A stretch of DNA of 64,000 nt, taken from positions 124,001-188,000 of the forward strand of contig JACRBG010000036.1 in NCBI GenBank assembly GCA_016234595.1, written 5' to 3'. A program made the translations under genes and the position numbers. Below, piece by piece: positions 17,339-26,447 of this stretch. Source of the DNA: Chloroflexota bacterium (lineage in GTDB: Bacteria > Chloroflexota > Anaerolineae > Aggregatilineales > J027). Each line of letters starts with the position of its first letter. Position 1 is the first letter of the stretch. The notes below the pieces were generated by a model. The model had not been told where the DNA came from, did no database searches, and worked only from the letters and a program-made list of their open reading frames with translations.

Positions 17339-17529
17339 GACAAATTCATCATCCCGCCTGTGTGGGTGCATTGATTATAGGTATCACTTTTAATACCACC
17401 CTGAGCCTTCTCGGAATGGCTGGGATGCCAGTAGTTGATGCCCTCTATCTGGCTGTCATTGTTGTCATCCTAATCTTTTCAGCAATCGTACACTTGCTCG
17501 TCCGTCGCAATCAAAAGGATCGAGTCTAA
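17335..17529 (+). CDS. small two-helix membrane protein of the mobilization operon
   Basis: 64 residues starting at the ATG that overlaps the relaxase stop (ATGA at 17335); its own stop overlaps the coupling-protein start by one base. Two hydrophobic segments (ACVGALIIGITFNTTLSLLGMAG and LYLAVIVVILIFSAIVHLLV) separated by a short turn, with a basic C-terminus RRNQKDRV. Placement suggests a partner of the VirD4-type ATPase at the membrane. Confidence 0.6.
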   Translation: MRQIHHPACVGALIIGITFNTTLSLLGMAGMPVVDALYLAVIVVILIFSAIVHLLVRRNQKDRV

Positions 17530-19571
17530 TGTATTTCAAGCTGTTCACCGATGGACAGGCCCTAGGCAGTCCCTTCCTGATTGCACCGCTCTTGTGCCTG
17601 CTGCCGATATTGGTTATCGGCTTTGCATGGCATCTAGGCGCAGATATCCGTCGCAGTGAAGCGACTGGGCAGTCAGGTCATGGGTCACGAGTGGCGCTGC
17701 ACCTATCTGTCACCTTGATCGTATCCTTCATCTATATAGGCGTCGCCAGCCATTTTGCGGTGGTACGTGGCTATAGCACTGACCTGACAGGCTTTCTTGA
17801 ACTGCTCGTCGGACAACCACCCCGTTATGTAAATCAGCCACGCATCCTCATTTTTGCCATTGGACACTGGATCACCCTCTTTCTCGTGAATATGGTCATC
17901 TACCAGAATTTACAACCGGGCGGCTGGCTACGGCAGAAACTCGATCAACAGCGCAATCCACGTGTCCAACGCGGCGAACTTGGGTCATCCCATTTCTGCA
18001 CCCACCGCGAGTACAAACGCTATCGCCGATCCGATTTAGAAGGCATGACCTTCTATGGTGCGTTCTGGGGTGAACGGAAAATGCGACTGGATGCGGGGCA
18101 AGGCATGTTTTGTCTGAATGGCGAAGATGCGGCTAGAGGCATTCTAGCACTCGGCGGCCCGGGGTCAGGTAAATCGCAGGGGGTGATCCTGCCCGCGATT
18201 GCCGATAACATGATGAATCGCCACAGTTTGATTGTGGCTGACCCACAAGGGGAACTCAAACATCACATCCTCAAATATGCGCGAGTGACCGGACATCTGG
18301 TCGTGATTCATGACCCCACTGGTACGGATTCGCCGCGCTTTAATCTAGCTGAGAATATTCAAACCGTTTCCGATGCACGCGCCATCGCGGACGTGCTGGT
18401 TCCATCGGCCCAAGGCGATAACAAGTTCTGGTCAGACAGCGCGGCGGCGCTGCTGGCCGCCTGTCTCATCCGCTATAGCAATCTAGGTGAAATTTATGAA
18501 GCGCTCAAAGACCTCAAAGTGATGGCAAGCGACTTTGGCAAAAAAGTGGATGACGCCGCGCTGCTGGCAAACTCGTTTATTGCCAGCGTCAATTCCGATG
18601 GCAAAGTGGCCTCCAATGTCGTGGCGACCCTTGCCACCGCTCTGACAGGCTGGGCTTCGATTGATGTGCGCCAAAATACTGGAGCCAGCGATTTTGATGC
18701 TGACCTGATTGTGCAGCAACCGACAGTCGTTGTGTTGACCTGCCCCGGGCGAATGCGAGCCGTTTATGCCTCTTATCTCGGAGCGGTGCTGCGCAAGCTG
18801 ATGCTGGATTTGGATACCATCGGGGAAGCCAATCAAGGGCCGCTGCCGATGCCCGTCAATATCATCTTGGATGAGTTTCCGACACTCGGCAGGCTCGACA
18901 GTCTCGTCGCGGATGTGAACCTTGTCCGTAAGCGGCGGATCAGCATCTTGATTGCCGCTCAGACCAAAGGGCAGTTCCACCTCATTTATGGGAATGATGG
19001 TACGCAGGCCCTTTTTACAGGGTTGGCAACCCAAATTGTCTATGGTGGCTGTGATGCTGAAACCGCCGAGTTCTACAGTCGCGCCTCTGGCACCGCAACC
19101 CAGCAGGATGGGGATAAAGACCACCCCACCTATCGCAGTCGCCCTTTACTGACAGTGGATGAAGTGATTACCCCACAGGCGGGGAATGCCACCCTTCTCG
19201 CTCGTTATGTTGACCCCGGCTATGCCACCCAGATTATCCTGACCTGTCGCTTGACCCGACTATATGAGCGTAAAGATTGGGCAGTGCGTCTCAAAAATAG
19301 TGCGGAACGTGATCCGCTACTACTAGAGCGTGGCATCACAATTCGTTTGAGCAAAGCACTCAATATGCAGACTAGACCGCTTGTTCCTGAGTCGCAGGCT
19401 AGCCTCGCACGTCCTAGCCTAGATGCCCATTTTGATGCCATCTACCAGAAAAGCCAGCGTCTGCCTGCGGAGCAACGAGCGCAGGCCAGTGACGATCTAT
19501 TGGCCGTAGTTGCACCCAACCATCAGGTGTTTAATGCCAGTTTGAAGGATTTACGGAGTGCCAGAGCATGA
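17529..19571 (+). CDS. VirD4/TraG-type coupling ATPase
   Basis: 680 residues. Three N-terminal membrane segments (about residues 15-35, 55-80, 105-128) precede a cytoplasmic ATPase. Walker A is GGPGSGKSQG near residue 208, followed by LIVADPQGEL; Walker B is IILDEFPTLG near residue 447, followed by LIAAQTKGQ. This is the standard VirD4/TraG layout. It should link the relaxosome to a type IV secretion channel. The channel genes are not in this window, so the element is either mobilizable or has them elsewhere. Coupled to the HU-like gene by a 4-base overlap. Confidence 0.85.
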   Translation: MYFKLFTDGQALGSPFLIAPLLCLLPILVIGFAWHLGADIRRSEATGQSGHGSRVALHLSVTLIVSFIYIGVASHFAVVRGYSTDLTGFLELLVGQPPRYVNQPRILIFAIGHWITLFLVNMVIYQNLQPGGWLRQKLDQQRNPRVQRGELGSSHFCTHREYKRYRRSDLEGMTFYGAFWGERKMRLDAGQGMFCLNGEDAARGILALGGPGSGKSQGVILPAIADNMMNRHSLIVADPQGELKHHILKYARVTGHLVVIHDPTGTDSPRFNLAENIQTVSDARAIADVLVPSAQGDNKFWSDSAAALLAACLIRYSNLGEIYEALKDLKVMASDFGKKVDDAALLANSFIASVNSDGKVASNVVATLATALTGWASIDVRQNTGASDFDADLIVQQPTVVVLTCPGRMRAVYASYLGAVLRKLMLDLDTIGEANQGPLPMPVNIILDEFPTLGRLDSLVADVNLVRKRRISILIAAQTKGQFHLIYGNDGTQALFTGLATQIVYGGCDAETAEFYSRASGTATQQDGDKDHPTYRSRPLLTVDEVITPQAGNATLLARYVDPGYATQIILTCRLTRLYERKDWAVRLKNSAERDPLLLERGITIRLSKALNMQTRPLVPESQASLARPSLDAHFDAIYQKSQRLPAEQRAQASDDLLAVVAPNHQVFNASLKDLRSARA

Positions 19572-19870
19572 ATAAACAAACCACTGTCCGAGCAGTCGCC
19601 CGAAAAACAGGACGCACGTATTTTGAAGTTCAGACTATCCTAGAAGCTATTCTCACAGTATGGGCAGAAGAATTGGCGAATAAAGGACAGATTGCCTTGC
19701 AAGATTTCCTGACCATCAAGGTCACTAAAATCAAGACCCATCAACGAGGTAACTTGCGAAACCACACCGCTGATACACGGATGATTCAAACTGCTTACCG
19801 CGTAGACACACGTATCAGTCAAAACTTGAGGCATCGAATTCGCAAAGGCAGCAGTGATACGCGAGAATAA
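19568..19870 (+). CDS. HU/IHF-like DNA-binding protein
   Basis: 100 residues. The N-terminal helices (VRAVARKTGRTYFEVQTILEAILTVWAEEL) followed by a strand pattern KGQIALQDFLTIKVTKIKTHQRGN follow the HU/IHF fold, with a basic arm and tail. The typical R-N-P arm tip is not clear. It may bend DNA at the transfer or replication origin. Last gene of the mobilization operon; the next unit begins about 220 bases on. Confidence 0.6.
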   Translation: MNKQTTVRAVARKTGRTYFEVQTILEAILTVWAEELANKGQIALQDFLTIKVTKIKTHQRGNLRNHTADTRMIQTAYRVDTRISQNLRHRIRKGSSDTRE

Positions 19871-19952
19871 AGCCATGAACAAGAAAAAAAGGGTGAATTT
19901 GGGAAAGATCGATAACCTAGGTCGGCTGTTCCTCTGGTAACCATAACTGGTC

Positions 19953-19964
19953 GCCAATATTGGC
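19953..19964. promoter_or_regulatory. 12-bp palindrome upstream of the restriction operon
   Basis: GCCAATATTGGC is a perfect palindrome 125 bases ahead of the HsdM start in the only non-coding gap before the operon. It could be an operator for a regulator of the restriction genes. It is short enough to occur by chance. Confidence 0.25.
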
Positions 19965-20089
19965 AAGCTCATGAGTAATAATTTATCGTCCTGTCTTGTC
20001 TTCCTTCTCGCACGGATGATGCGAATCCAGTAGAATAAGCTAGGAATATTTAGCAAATCCGGTTTATTTTTCCTTAGGGGGAGTAAAGT

Positions 20090-21580
20090 GTGGTAGTTGA
20101 CCAAACCCACATCACACAGGGACAAATTGAGACTTACCTATTTGAAGCTGCGAACATCCTGCGTGGGCCAGTCGATGCCTCCGATTTCAAAACCTACATT
20201 TTCCCACTCTTATTTTTCAAGCGCTTATGTGATGTCTATGATGAGGAAATTCGTGTTGCCATCGATGCACACGGCGAAGCGTTTGATGAGGATCATCGTT
20301 ATCGAATACCCAATGGCTGTCACTGGTCAGATATTCAACGCTTATCGAGCAATATCGGCACTCAACTACAACATGCCCTGAAGGAAATCGAGCGAGTCAA
20401 CGAGATACTCGCGGGTATTTTCGGAGATGCAGCTTGGGGTAACAAGGATCGTCTGCCTGACCGTTTATTGAAAGATTTGATAGGGCATTTCTCTACCCAT
20501 ACACTGTCCCGTAGCAGGGTGGAGCCTGATTTACTTGGGCGTGCTTATGAATTCTTGATCAAGAAATTCGCTGATCTCACCAACAAAAAGGCCGGAGAAT
20601 TTTACACACCGCGCTCGGTTGTGAAATTGATGGTCGATATTCTTGACCCTCAGTCAAATGAAACGGTCTATGATCCGGCGTGCGGTACTGGGGGAATGTT
20701 GATTGAAGCCATTCATCATGTACAAGAAGCAGGGCAGGATGTACGCAATCTCTACGGGAAACTTTATGGACAAGAGAAAAATCTGACGACTTCTGGTATC
20801 GCACGTATGAATCTCCTGATTCATGAAGTAGAAGACTTTCATATTGTTCGTGGTGACACTTTGCGTCAGCCTGCGTTTTTCATGGGCGACAATGTATCTC
20901 AATTTGATTGTGTAATCGCTAATCCGCCATTTTCATTGAAACAGTGGGGTGATGAAGTTTGGGAAAAAGACCCATACCAGCGCCCATTTGCAGGAATGCC
21001 ACCCAAGACGAATGGTGATTATGCGTGGGTGCAGCATATGATTCTGTCAATGGCCCCAATCAAAGGTCGCATGGCAGTAGTCTTACCACACGGTGTCCTT
21101 TTCCGCTCAACGGGTGCGGAGTCTCAGATTAGACGTACCATTCTCAAGCGTGATCTCGTAGAAGCTGTTATTGGTCTGGGTCCAAATCTGTTCTATGGTG
21201 CAGGTTTATCTGCGTGTATTCTCGTTTTAAGATCACGTAAAGTAACGGAACGGCGAGGCAACGTACTAATGATCGATTCCGCACGCCTGTTTCGTAAGGG
21301 ACGTAACCAAAATACGCTTGAGTATAAACATATTCAACAAATCCTGACTTGGTATCACGCTCGCGAGGATGTAGAAGGCGCAGTCAAAAGTGTGAAGCTA
21401 AACGAAATCGAGGCAAATGACTGGAATCTCAGCATTCCACTCTATGTTGAACCTGTTATTGAGGAGGAAACTATTTCAGTTGAAGAAGCGCTTCAGAACT
21501 TGAAAACTGCATTAGACGCAGCGTATGCAGCAGAAGATCGATTGGCGGCACTGCTCAAACAGGCAAGGTTGATAGAATGA
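20090..21580 (+). CDS. hsdM: type I restriction-modification methyltransferase subunit (HsdM, copy 1)
   Basis: 496 residues from a GTG at 20090 with GGGGGAG 7 bases upstream. N-terminal HsdM helical domain (FLFFKRLCD region near residues 40-55), then the SAM motif VYDPACGTGGML near residue 198 and the catalytic IANPPFSLKQWG near residue 278. Complete HsdM length. It would methylate adenine with HsdS. It is followed not by HsdS but by an HNH-like gene and a second HsdM, which is unusual. An ATGA overlap joins it to the HNH-like gene. Confidence 0.85.
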   Translation: MVVDQTHITQGQIETYLFEAANILRGPVDASDFKTYIFPLLFFKRLCDVYDEEIRVAIDAHGEAFDEDHRYRIPNGCHWSDIQRLSSNIGTQLQHALKEIERVNEILAGIFGDAAWGNKDRLPDRLLKDLIGHFSTHTLSRSRVEPDLLGRAYEFLIKKFADLTNKKAGEFYTPRSVVKLMVDILDPQSNETVYDPACGTGGMLIEAIHHVQEAGQDVRNLYGKLYGQEKNLTTSGIARMNLLIHEVEDFHIVRGDTLRQPAFFMGDNVSQFDCVIANPPFSLKQWGDEVWEKDPYQRPFAGMPPKTNGDYAWVQHMILSMAPIKGRMAVVLPHGVLFRSTGAESQIRRTILKRDLVEAVIGLGPNLFYGAGLSACILVLRSRKVTERRGNVLMIDSARLFRKGRNQNTLEYKHIQQILTWYHAREDVEGAVKSVKLNEIEANDWNLSIPLYVEPVIEEETISVEEALQNLKTALDAAYAAEDRLAALLKQARLIE

Positions 21581-22353
21581 AAAATTGTATTTTCTGTGGA
21601 TCAGATGGAAAACTGAGCAATGAGCATATTTTCCCTGCTTGGTTACAGGCTCATTTGGGCATCGAGAAAGAAAAGCTGGAAATCGCTTTCTATTCTGAGG
21701 ATCCTCAGACAGTTCGAAGCCTTGTTTATGGTTCGCATCTCAATGGTCATGTTTGCCAGAACTGTAATAATGGTTGGATGTCGCAACTAGAGTTAGCCGC
21801 AAGCCCACTTCTAAAAGAGATGTTAGAAGGTAGAGTCTCAAGAATTCTGACAGACGATGAGATACATTCTCTTGGACTGTGGATTTTTAAGACGGCACTC
21901 ACGCTTCACAACGCAAATCCTTATCCTCAGGTTATTCCCGAACATCACTATCATCTTGCCTTTGAACGTAAGGCCCCAGCGCATTGTTGGATTAGTATTG
22001 CCCATCTAAAAGATCCCCTTGTACAACCAGCTTGGATTCAAGACCAAAATTGGCTTGGAGCACAGCTTCATTTCTCAGGAGATGAGCTAAGAGAAAAACT
22101 CAAGCAAACTTACCGAATCATTTTTGGCTTCGGTTATTTTGCCGCACGCATTATTTATTTTCCTCTCAACCTACGCCTATTTCCACTCGAAGAAGGTGTA
22201 CAGTTCATCCATCCTCGCTATCGTAATACTCCTATTCTATGGCCGCCTTCGCGCTCAGTTGAGGATTTGTGGGATTTAAACAGTGGTATGCGAATATTAC
22301 CACCCTTTAGCCAACTCAGCATACCAAGTGAAGAGTTGACTGACTATGAATAA
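21577..22353 (+). CDS. HNH-like zinc-finger protein inside the restriction operon
   Basis: 258 residues. The N-terminus reads CIFCGSDGKLSNEHIFPAWL, then HVCQNCNNGWMS: two C-x-x-C pairs around an N-E-H motif, the layout of HNH endonucleases and related zinc-bound proteins. The C-terminal ~170 residues are a mixed domain without recognised motifs. It overlaps HsdM copy 1 by 4 bases and HsdM copy 2 by 8, so it is an integral gene of the operon. A nuclease effector or an accessory factor is possible; neither is shown. Confidence 0.6.
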   Translation: MKNCIFCGSDGKLSNEHIFPAWLQAHLGIEKEKLEIAFYSEDPQTVRSLVYGSHLNGHVCQNCNNGWMSQLELAASPLLKEMLEGRVSRILTDDEIHSLGLWIFKTALTLHNANPYPQVIPEHHYHLAFERKAPAHCWISIAHLKDPLVQPAWIQDQNWLGAQLHFSGDELREKLKQTYRIIFGFGYFAARIIYFPLNLRLFPLEEGVQFIHPRYRNTPILWPPSRSVEDLWDLNSGMRILPPFSQLSIPSEELTDYE

Positions 22354-24613
22354 CGCAGTTCCCAGGCCTAAGATGACTCAGGCTGAGTTAGAAACCTATC
22401 TATGGGACGCGGCTGTTTTGTTGCGCGGTTTTATTGACGCGGGCGACTACAAACAATTCATCTTCCCGTTACTGTTCTTCAAACGCCTATGCGATATTTA
22501 CGATGAAGAAACCATCCGGGCTGAACGCGAACGAGGTGAGGTTTTCAGAGAAGATCATCGGCTCGAACTGACCATTCCCAAAGGTGCGCATTGGGATGAT
22601 GTTCGTCAACAGGCGACCAATGTTGGGACTGCAATTCAAAACGCGATGCGGACAATTGGAGCAAACAATCCGCCGCTGTATGGTATTTTTGGTGATGCCC
22701 CTTGGACAAATAAGCAGCGCCTTTCGGACAGCACATTGCGTGACCTGATTGAACATTTCTCATCACAAACGTTGTCATTAGAGCGCGTGTCCGACGATTT
22801 ACTTGGGCAAGGCTACGAATATCTCATCAAAAAATTTGCGGACGACAGCGGACATACAGCAGCAGAGTTCTACACCAATCGCACAGTCGTCGAGTTGATG
22901 ACACAATTGCTTGACCCCCAACCGAGTGAGAGCGTGTATGATCCCACCTGCGGATCAGGGGGAATGCTCCTTGCAACTGCGATGGAATTGCGCCGACAGG
23001 GACGCGAGTATCGCAACTTGCGCCTCTATGGGCAGGAAATTAATTTGATGACTTCCGCAATGGCGCGGATGAATCTGTATATGCACGGGTTTGAAGATTT
23101 TGAGGTTGTACGCGGTGACACCTTGTCTTCACCCGCTTTCATTCGAGACGATGAATTACGTCAGTTTGATATCATCCTTGCCAATCCACCTTACTCAATC
23201 AAACAGTGGGATCGGGAGGCATGGACAACAGACCCTTTTGATCGCAACTTTCTCGGTGTCCCGCCGCAGGGACGTGCTGATTACGCTTTTCTTCAACATA
23301 TTTTGAAAAGCCTTAAACCAGCCAGTGGGCGCTGTGCTGTCCTGTTTCCACATGGCGTATTATTCCGCGAAGAAGAACGGGTAATGCGTAAACGCCTGCT
23401 TGAAGAATACGATTTGGTAGAGTGCGTCATTGGACTGGGGCCAAACCTGTTCTACAACTCACCAATGGAAGCCTGTATTCTTATCTGTCGTCGTAATAAA
23501 GACAGCCAGCGGCAGAATCATGTGCTGTTCATCAATGCAATCAGCCGCGTGACCCGACGCCAAGCACAAAGCTTCCTTGAAAATGACCATATCGCAGAGA
23601 TTGTGCGGGCATACCGGGATTTTGCCGATGTTGAAGGCTTTGCAAAGGTTGTTTCTGTAGAGGACATCCTTGCCAACAATGCAAGCCTGAGTATCTCTTT
23701 GTATGTGCGAACACCCAATGGCAAAAATAGTGAAGAAAAAACCTTAACAACTGTGATTGAGGAATGGCAGAAAAGCTCTAAATCACTTCGAGAATCAATG
23801 AATGAACTTCTTTCAACCCTTGAGCCGAAAAAGAAAGCCGAGACTAACAGTTCCTTGTCGAATGAGGCGGTCATCGGTGGCATGTGGGGACTAGCCGAAC
23901 AGGTTTCGGGTTTGGCTAGTTTATATCAGACACCTCAACCGCAATTGAGTGCTACACTGGCAGTGGTTACGGGTTTTAGCGGTTTACACGCTATTGCCTT
24001 CCCAACCCAATCTTTATTAGATGGGATGGTCGCCGCAATCCCACAGATTGATATAGCTGCGATATCGGGAATAGGTGCGTTTGCTATGCCCGAATTCCCT
24101 TCCTTGATTGAAACCATAAGCCCACATACAGACATGCGCGGCTTGTGGGGTACGGCGGCGATAGCTTCACCGCAATCGGCAATTCAGGAAAGTATGGTGA
24201 AATTATCGTCCATATTCGCCTCTGATGTCTTTGGTGCAATGCAGGCATCATTAGGCACAGGCATGGGCGTCGCAAATACCGTCCCGAATTTTTTGAGCAG
24301 TTTGACCTTTGATCATGGGTTTGAACTCAGGAGTATTGTCGGCGGCTCGGAAGGAGTTGATGCCACAATTGGTGTGTTGACTGATACGCTCGAATTTGAG
24401 GAATTACCGAATGAAATTCGTCAGGATGTAAACCAACTCCGTGAGTTTGTATACGAGAACGGTATCGCTGTAACAGCCTTGCTTCTATGGGCGATTAACT
24501 GCCTGTGGATACTACACAGCCAAGACTTTGAGTCGGCATCAAATTTGACCACCTCTCTTCTCACTATACTGATATTATTGAAAGAGATGTCTGATAAGGA
24601 TCAGAAAAAATGA
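22346..24613 (+). CDS. hsdM: HsdM (copy 2) with a C-terminal extension of about 260 residues
   Basis: 755 residues; ordinary HsdM is about 500. The first ~490 residues are HsdM: FLFFKRLCDIYDEE, VYDPTCGSGGML, and ILANPPYSIKQWD. The remaining part begins with a charged helix, then an Ala/Gly/Ser/Ile-rich stretch (ASLYQTPQ, AAISGIGAFAMPEF, GLWGTAAIASPQ) and ends with a hydrophobic segment near ALLLWAINCLWIL and ILLKEMSDK. I do not know this extension from other HsdM proteins. It may anchor the enzyme at the membrane or add an effector. Confidence 0.75.
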   Translation: MNNAVPRPKMTQAELETYLWDAAVLLRGFIDAGDYKQFIFPLLFFKRLCDIYDEETIRAERERGEVFREDHRLELTIPKGAHWDDVRQQATNVGTAIQNAMRTIGANNPPLYGIFGDAPWTNKQRLSDSTLRDLIEHFSSQTLSLERVSDDLLGQGYEYLIKKFADDSGHTAAEFYTNRTVVELMTQLLDPQPSESVYDPTCGSGGMLLATAMELRRQGREYRNLRLYGQEINLMTSAMARMNLYMHGFEDFEVVRGDTLSSPAFIRDDELRQFDIILANPPYSIKQWDREAWTTDPFDRNFLGVPPQGRADYAFLQHILKSLKPASGRCAVLFPHGVLFREEERVMRKRLLEEYDLVECVIGLGPNLFYNSPMEACILICRRNKDSQRQNHVLFINAISRVTRRQAQSFLENDHIAEIVRAYRDFADVEGFAKVVSVEDILANNASLSISLYVRTPNGKNSEEKTLTTVIEEWQKSSKSLRESMNELLSTLEPKKKAETNSSLSNEAVIGGMWGLAEQVSGLASLYQTPQPQLSATLAVVTGFSGLHAIAFPTQSLLDGMVAAIPQIDIAAISGIGAFAMPEFPSLIETISPHTDMRGLWGTAAIASPQSAIQESMVKLSSIFASDVFGAMQASLGTGMGVANTVPNFLSSLTFDHGFELRSIVGGSEGVDATIGVLTDTLEFEELPNEIRQDVNQLREFVYENGIAVTALLLWAINCLWILHSQDFESASNLTTSLLTILILLKEMSDKDQKK

Positions 24614-24640
24614 GCCGCCGATCTGATAAGGAGCTAAACC

Positions 24641-25261
24641 TTGAGATATCCGCTCACTGAAGAAGCAAAAACTATGGCAAGAGCATTAGCCTCAGAATGG
24701 GAAGAGGGGAAAATTGAGCAACGCACCTTGCTTATTGGGCAGACGAGGCTTATTGAACATCGCCAGCGTACTCTTCTCAGAATTGGCAATAACGAATACC
24801 TTCCATCCAGCCTAACTGAACTCGCCCGTTTTGAATTACTCGTTATAGAAAGGCACCGTGGTAGTAGTTATAACATATTGCTCCAGCAGGAACTTCGCAA
24901 TGCTGTCGAAAATGATTTTGAAGTTTCGGATTACTTTCTAAAAATGACTAACGTTGGCAATATCATCGCCAACAGTACCACTGGCCCGGTGCAGGGAGTT
25001 GGGTACAACACAGGCATTGTGTATCAAAACGTTGAGGAGCTTGCTGATTCAATGACCGCTTCGCTTGGGCAGGCATTTCTTGAAACCCAAGTGGAACTAA
25101 AAAATGCCATTGCTGAACTACGAACCGCAAGCGAAGCCAATCAACAATCTAAATTAGGGAAAGTAATCTCTGAGTTGGGTCGTTGTCTCCAACATGGTGC
25201 AAACACTGTTGCAGTTGTCAACGCGCTAGTCTCGATTGTACCCTTTCTACAAGGTCAATAG
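24641..25261 (+). CDS. unknown protein with a Gly/Gln motif resembling amyloid signalling motifs
   Basis: 206 residues from a TTG with GGAG 8 bases upstream. The N-terminal 100 residues are helical and charged. Around residues 108-126 the chain reads NSTTGPVQGVGYNTGIVYQN, rich in Gly, Asn, Gln and Val, like bacterial amyloid signalling or RHIM-type motifs. A helix and a hydrophobic C-terminus (VNALVSIVPFLQG) follow. It sits between the extended HsdM and HsdS, so it probably works with the restriction complex. Function unknown; the amyloid reading is a hypothesis. Confidence 0.5.
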   Translation: MRYPLTEEAKTMARALASEWEEGKIEQRTLLIGQTRLIEHRQRTLLRIGNNEYLPSSLTELARFELLVIERHRGSSYNILLQQELRNAVENDFEVSDYFLKMTNVGNIIANSTTGPVQGVGYNTGIVYQNVEELADSMTASLGQAFLETQVELKNAIAELRTASEANQQSKLGKVISELGRCLQHGANTVAVVNALVSIVPFLQGQ

Positions 25262-25265
25262 GTGG

Positions 25266-26447
25266 ATGAGCATTCGTAAACAACTGCCTGATGGTTGGCA
25301 ATGGGTGACATTTGGCGATGTCGCAAAACAACTAAAGGAAGATGCAGATCCAGAATCAGGCGAGCTGGAGCGCTATGTTGCTGGCGAACACATGAACACC
25401 GATGATCTACGGATTCGTAGTTGGGGGACGATTGGCGATGGATATTTGGGGCCAGCTTTCCATCGGCGATTCCGTGCAGGACAAATCCTTTACGGATCAC
25501 GGCGCACATACTTGCGGAAAGTAACTGTCGCAGATTTCGATGGAATCTGCGCTAACACTACCTTCGTAATCGAGGCAAAACCAGATGTTATCTATCCCGA
25601 TTTACTTCCCTTCATCATGCAAAGCGAAGGTTTCACTGAACGTTCCATTCGTAACTCGAAGGGGTCGGTGAACCCCTATATAAATTGGAAGGATATTGCA
25701 TCCTACGAATTCTACCTGCCGCCATTAGATGAGCAGCGACGCATCGCTGAGATTTTGTGGGCAGCAGAAGAGACGATTGAAGAATATTTGTCGGCAGTTG
25801 CTGCTCTTAGCTTATCTAAAAAAATTGTCGCGCATGATCACATAGAACGTTTGCCGATTGGAAATCGAACCTTTAGCCAAATCGGTGATTGGTTCAGTGG
25901 TGGTACGCCATCAAGGGAATGTAACACATACTGGCACGGTGAAATACCTTGGGCAAGCCCGAAGGACATGAAGGTAGACATTCTGATGGATACAGAGGAA
26001 CATGTTTCTGAAGAAGGGGTGCGATCTGGTTCACGGATGATTCCGCCAAAAAGTATTTTGTTTGTCACGAGAGGATTGATTCTTGCTCATACATTCCCAG
26101 TTGCAATGACTGGAAAACCAATGGCATTCAATCAAGATATAAAAGCAGTTGTTGCTCACGAAGGATTTGATCCAACTTTCGTATTCTACTGGTTGCAATA
26201 TAATGCGCCCAAATTCCTTCGCCTCGTTACCGAGACATCCCACGGTACAAAACGCTTATCGACAGATAGCCTAGCAAGTACACTATTCCCTGATATTTCA
26301 ATTGAACAGCAGGAAAAAATTGCGGGGCAATTAGGTGAGCTTGACAAAGAAATTGATTATTTTCAGGAACACATCAAAACCTTGCGAATACTAAAGAGAA
26401 AAATCTTGTCCGAACTCCTGAATGAGGAGACCGGCAATGTTCAATGA
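25266..26447 (+). CDS. hsdS: type I restriction-modification specificity subunit (HsdS)
   Basis: 394 residues from the ATG at 25266, five bases after the preceding stop. Two target recognition domains are visible: the first opens with LPDGWQWVTFGDVA, the second with IGDWFSGGTPSRECNTYWHGEIPWASPKDM. Each ends in a helical conserved region (LDEQRRIAEIL and IEQQEKIAGQLGELDKEI). HsdS selects the bipartite target and bridges two HsdM and HsdR subunits. Its last bases overlap the HsdR start. Confidence 0.85.
   Translation: MSIRKQLPDGWQWVTFGDVAKQLKEDADPESGELERYVAGEHMNTDDLRIRSWGTIGDGYLGPAFHRRFRAGQILYGSRRTYLRKVTVADFDGICANTTFVIEAKPDVIYPDLLPFIMQSEGFTERSIRNSKGSVNPYINWKDIASYEFYLPPLDEQRRIAEILWAAEETIEEYLSAVAALSLSKKIVAHDHIERLPIGNRTFSQIGDWFSGGTPSRECNTYWHGEIPWASPKDMKVDILMDTEEHVSEEGVRSGSRMIPPKSILFVTRGLILAHTFPVAMTGKPMAFNQDIKAVVAHEGFDPTFVFYWLQYNAPKFLRLVTETSHGTKRLSTDSLASTLFPDISIEQQEKIAGQLGELDKEIDYFQEHIKTLRILKRKILSELLNEETGNVQ

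Noticed and set aside
19640-20125. 161-residue minus-strand frame over the HU-like gene and restriction promoter
   Set aside because: Antisense to a gene with better coding signs, no site for translation, and no protein family resemblance.
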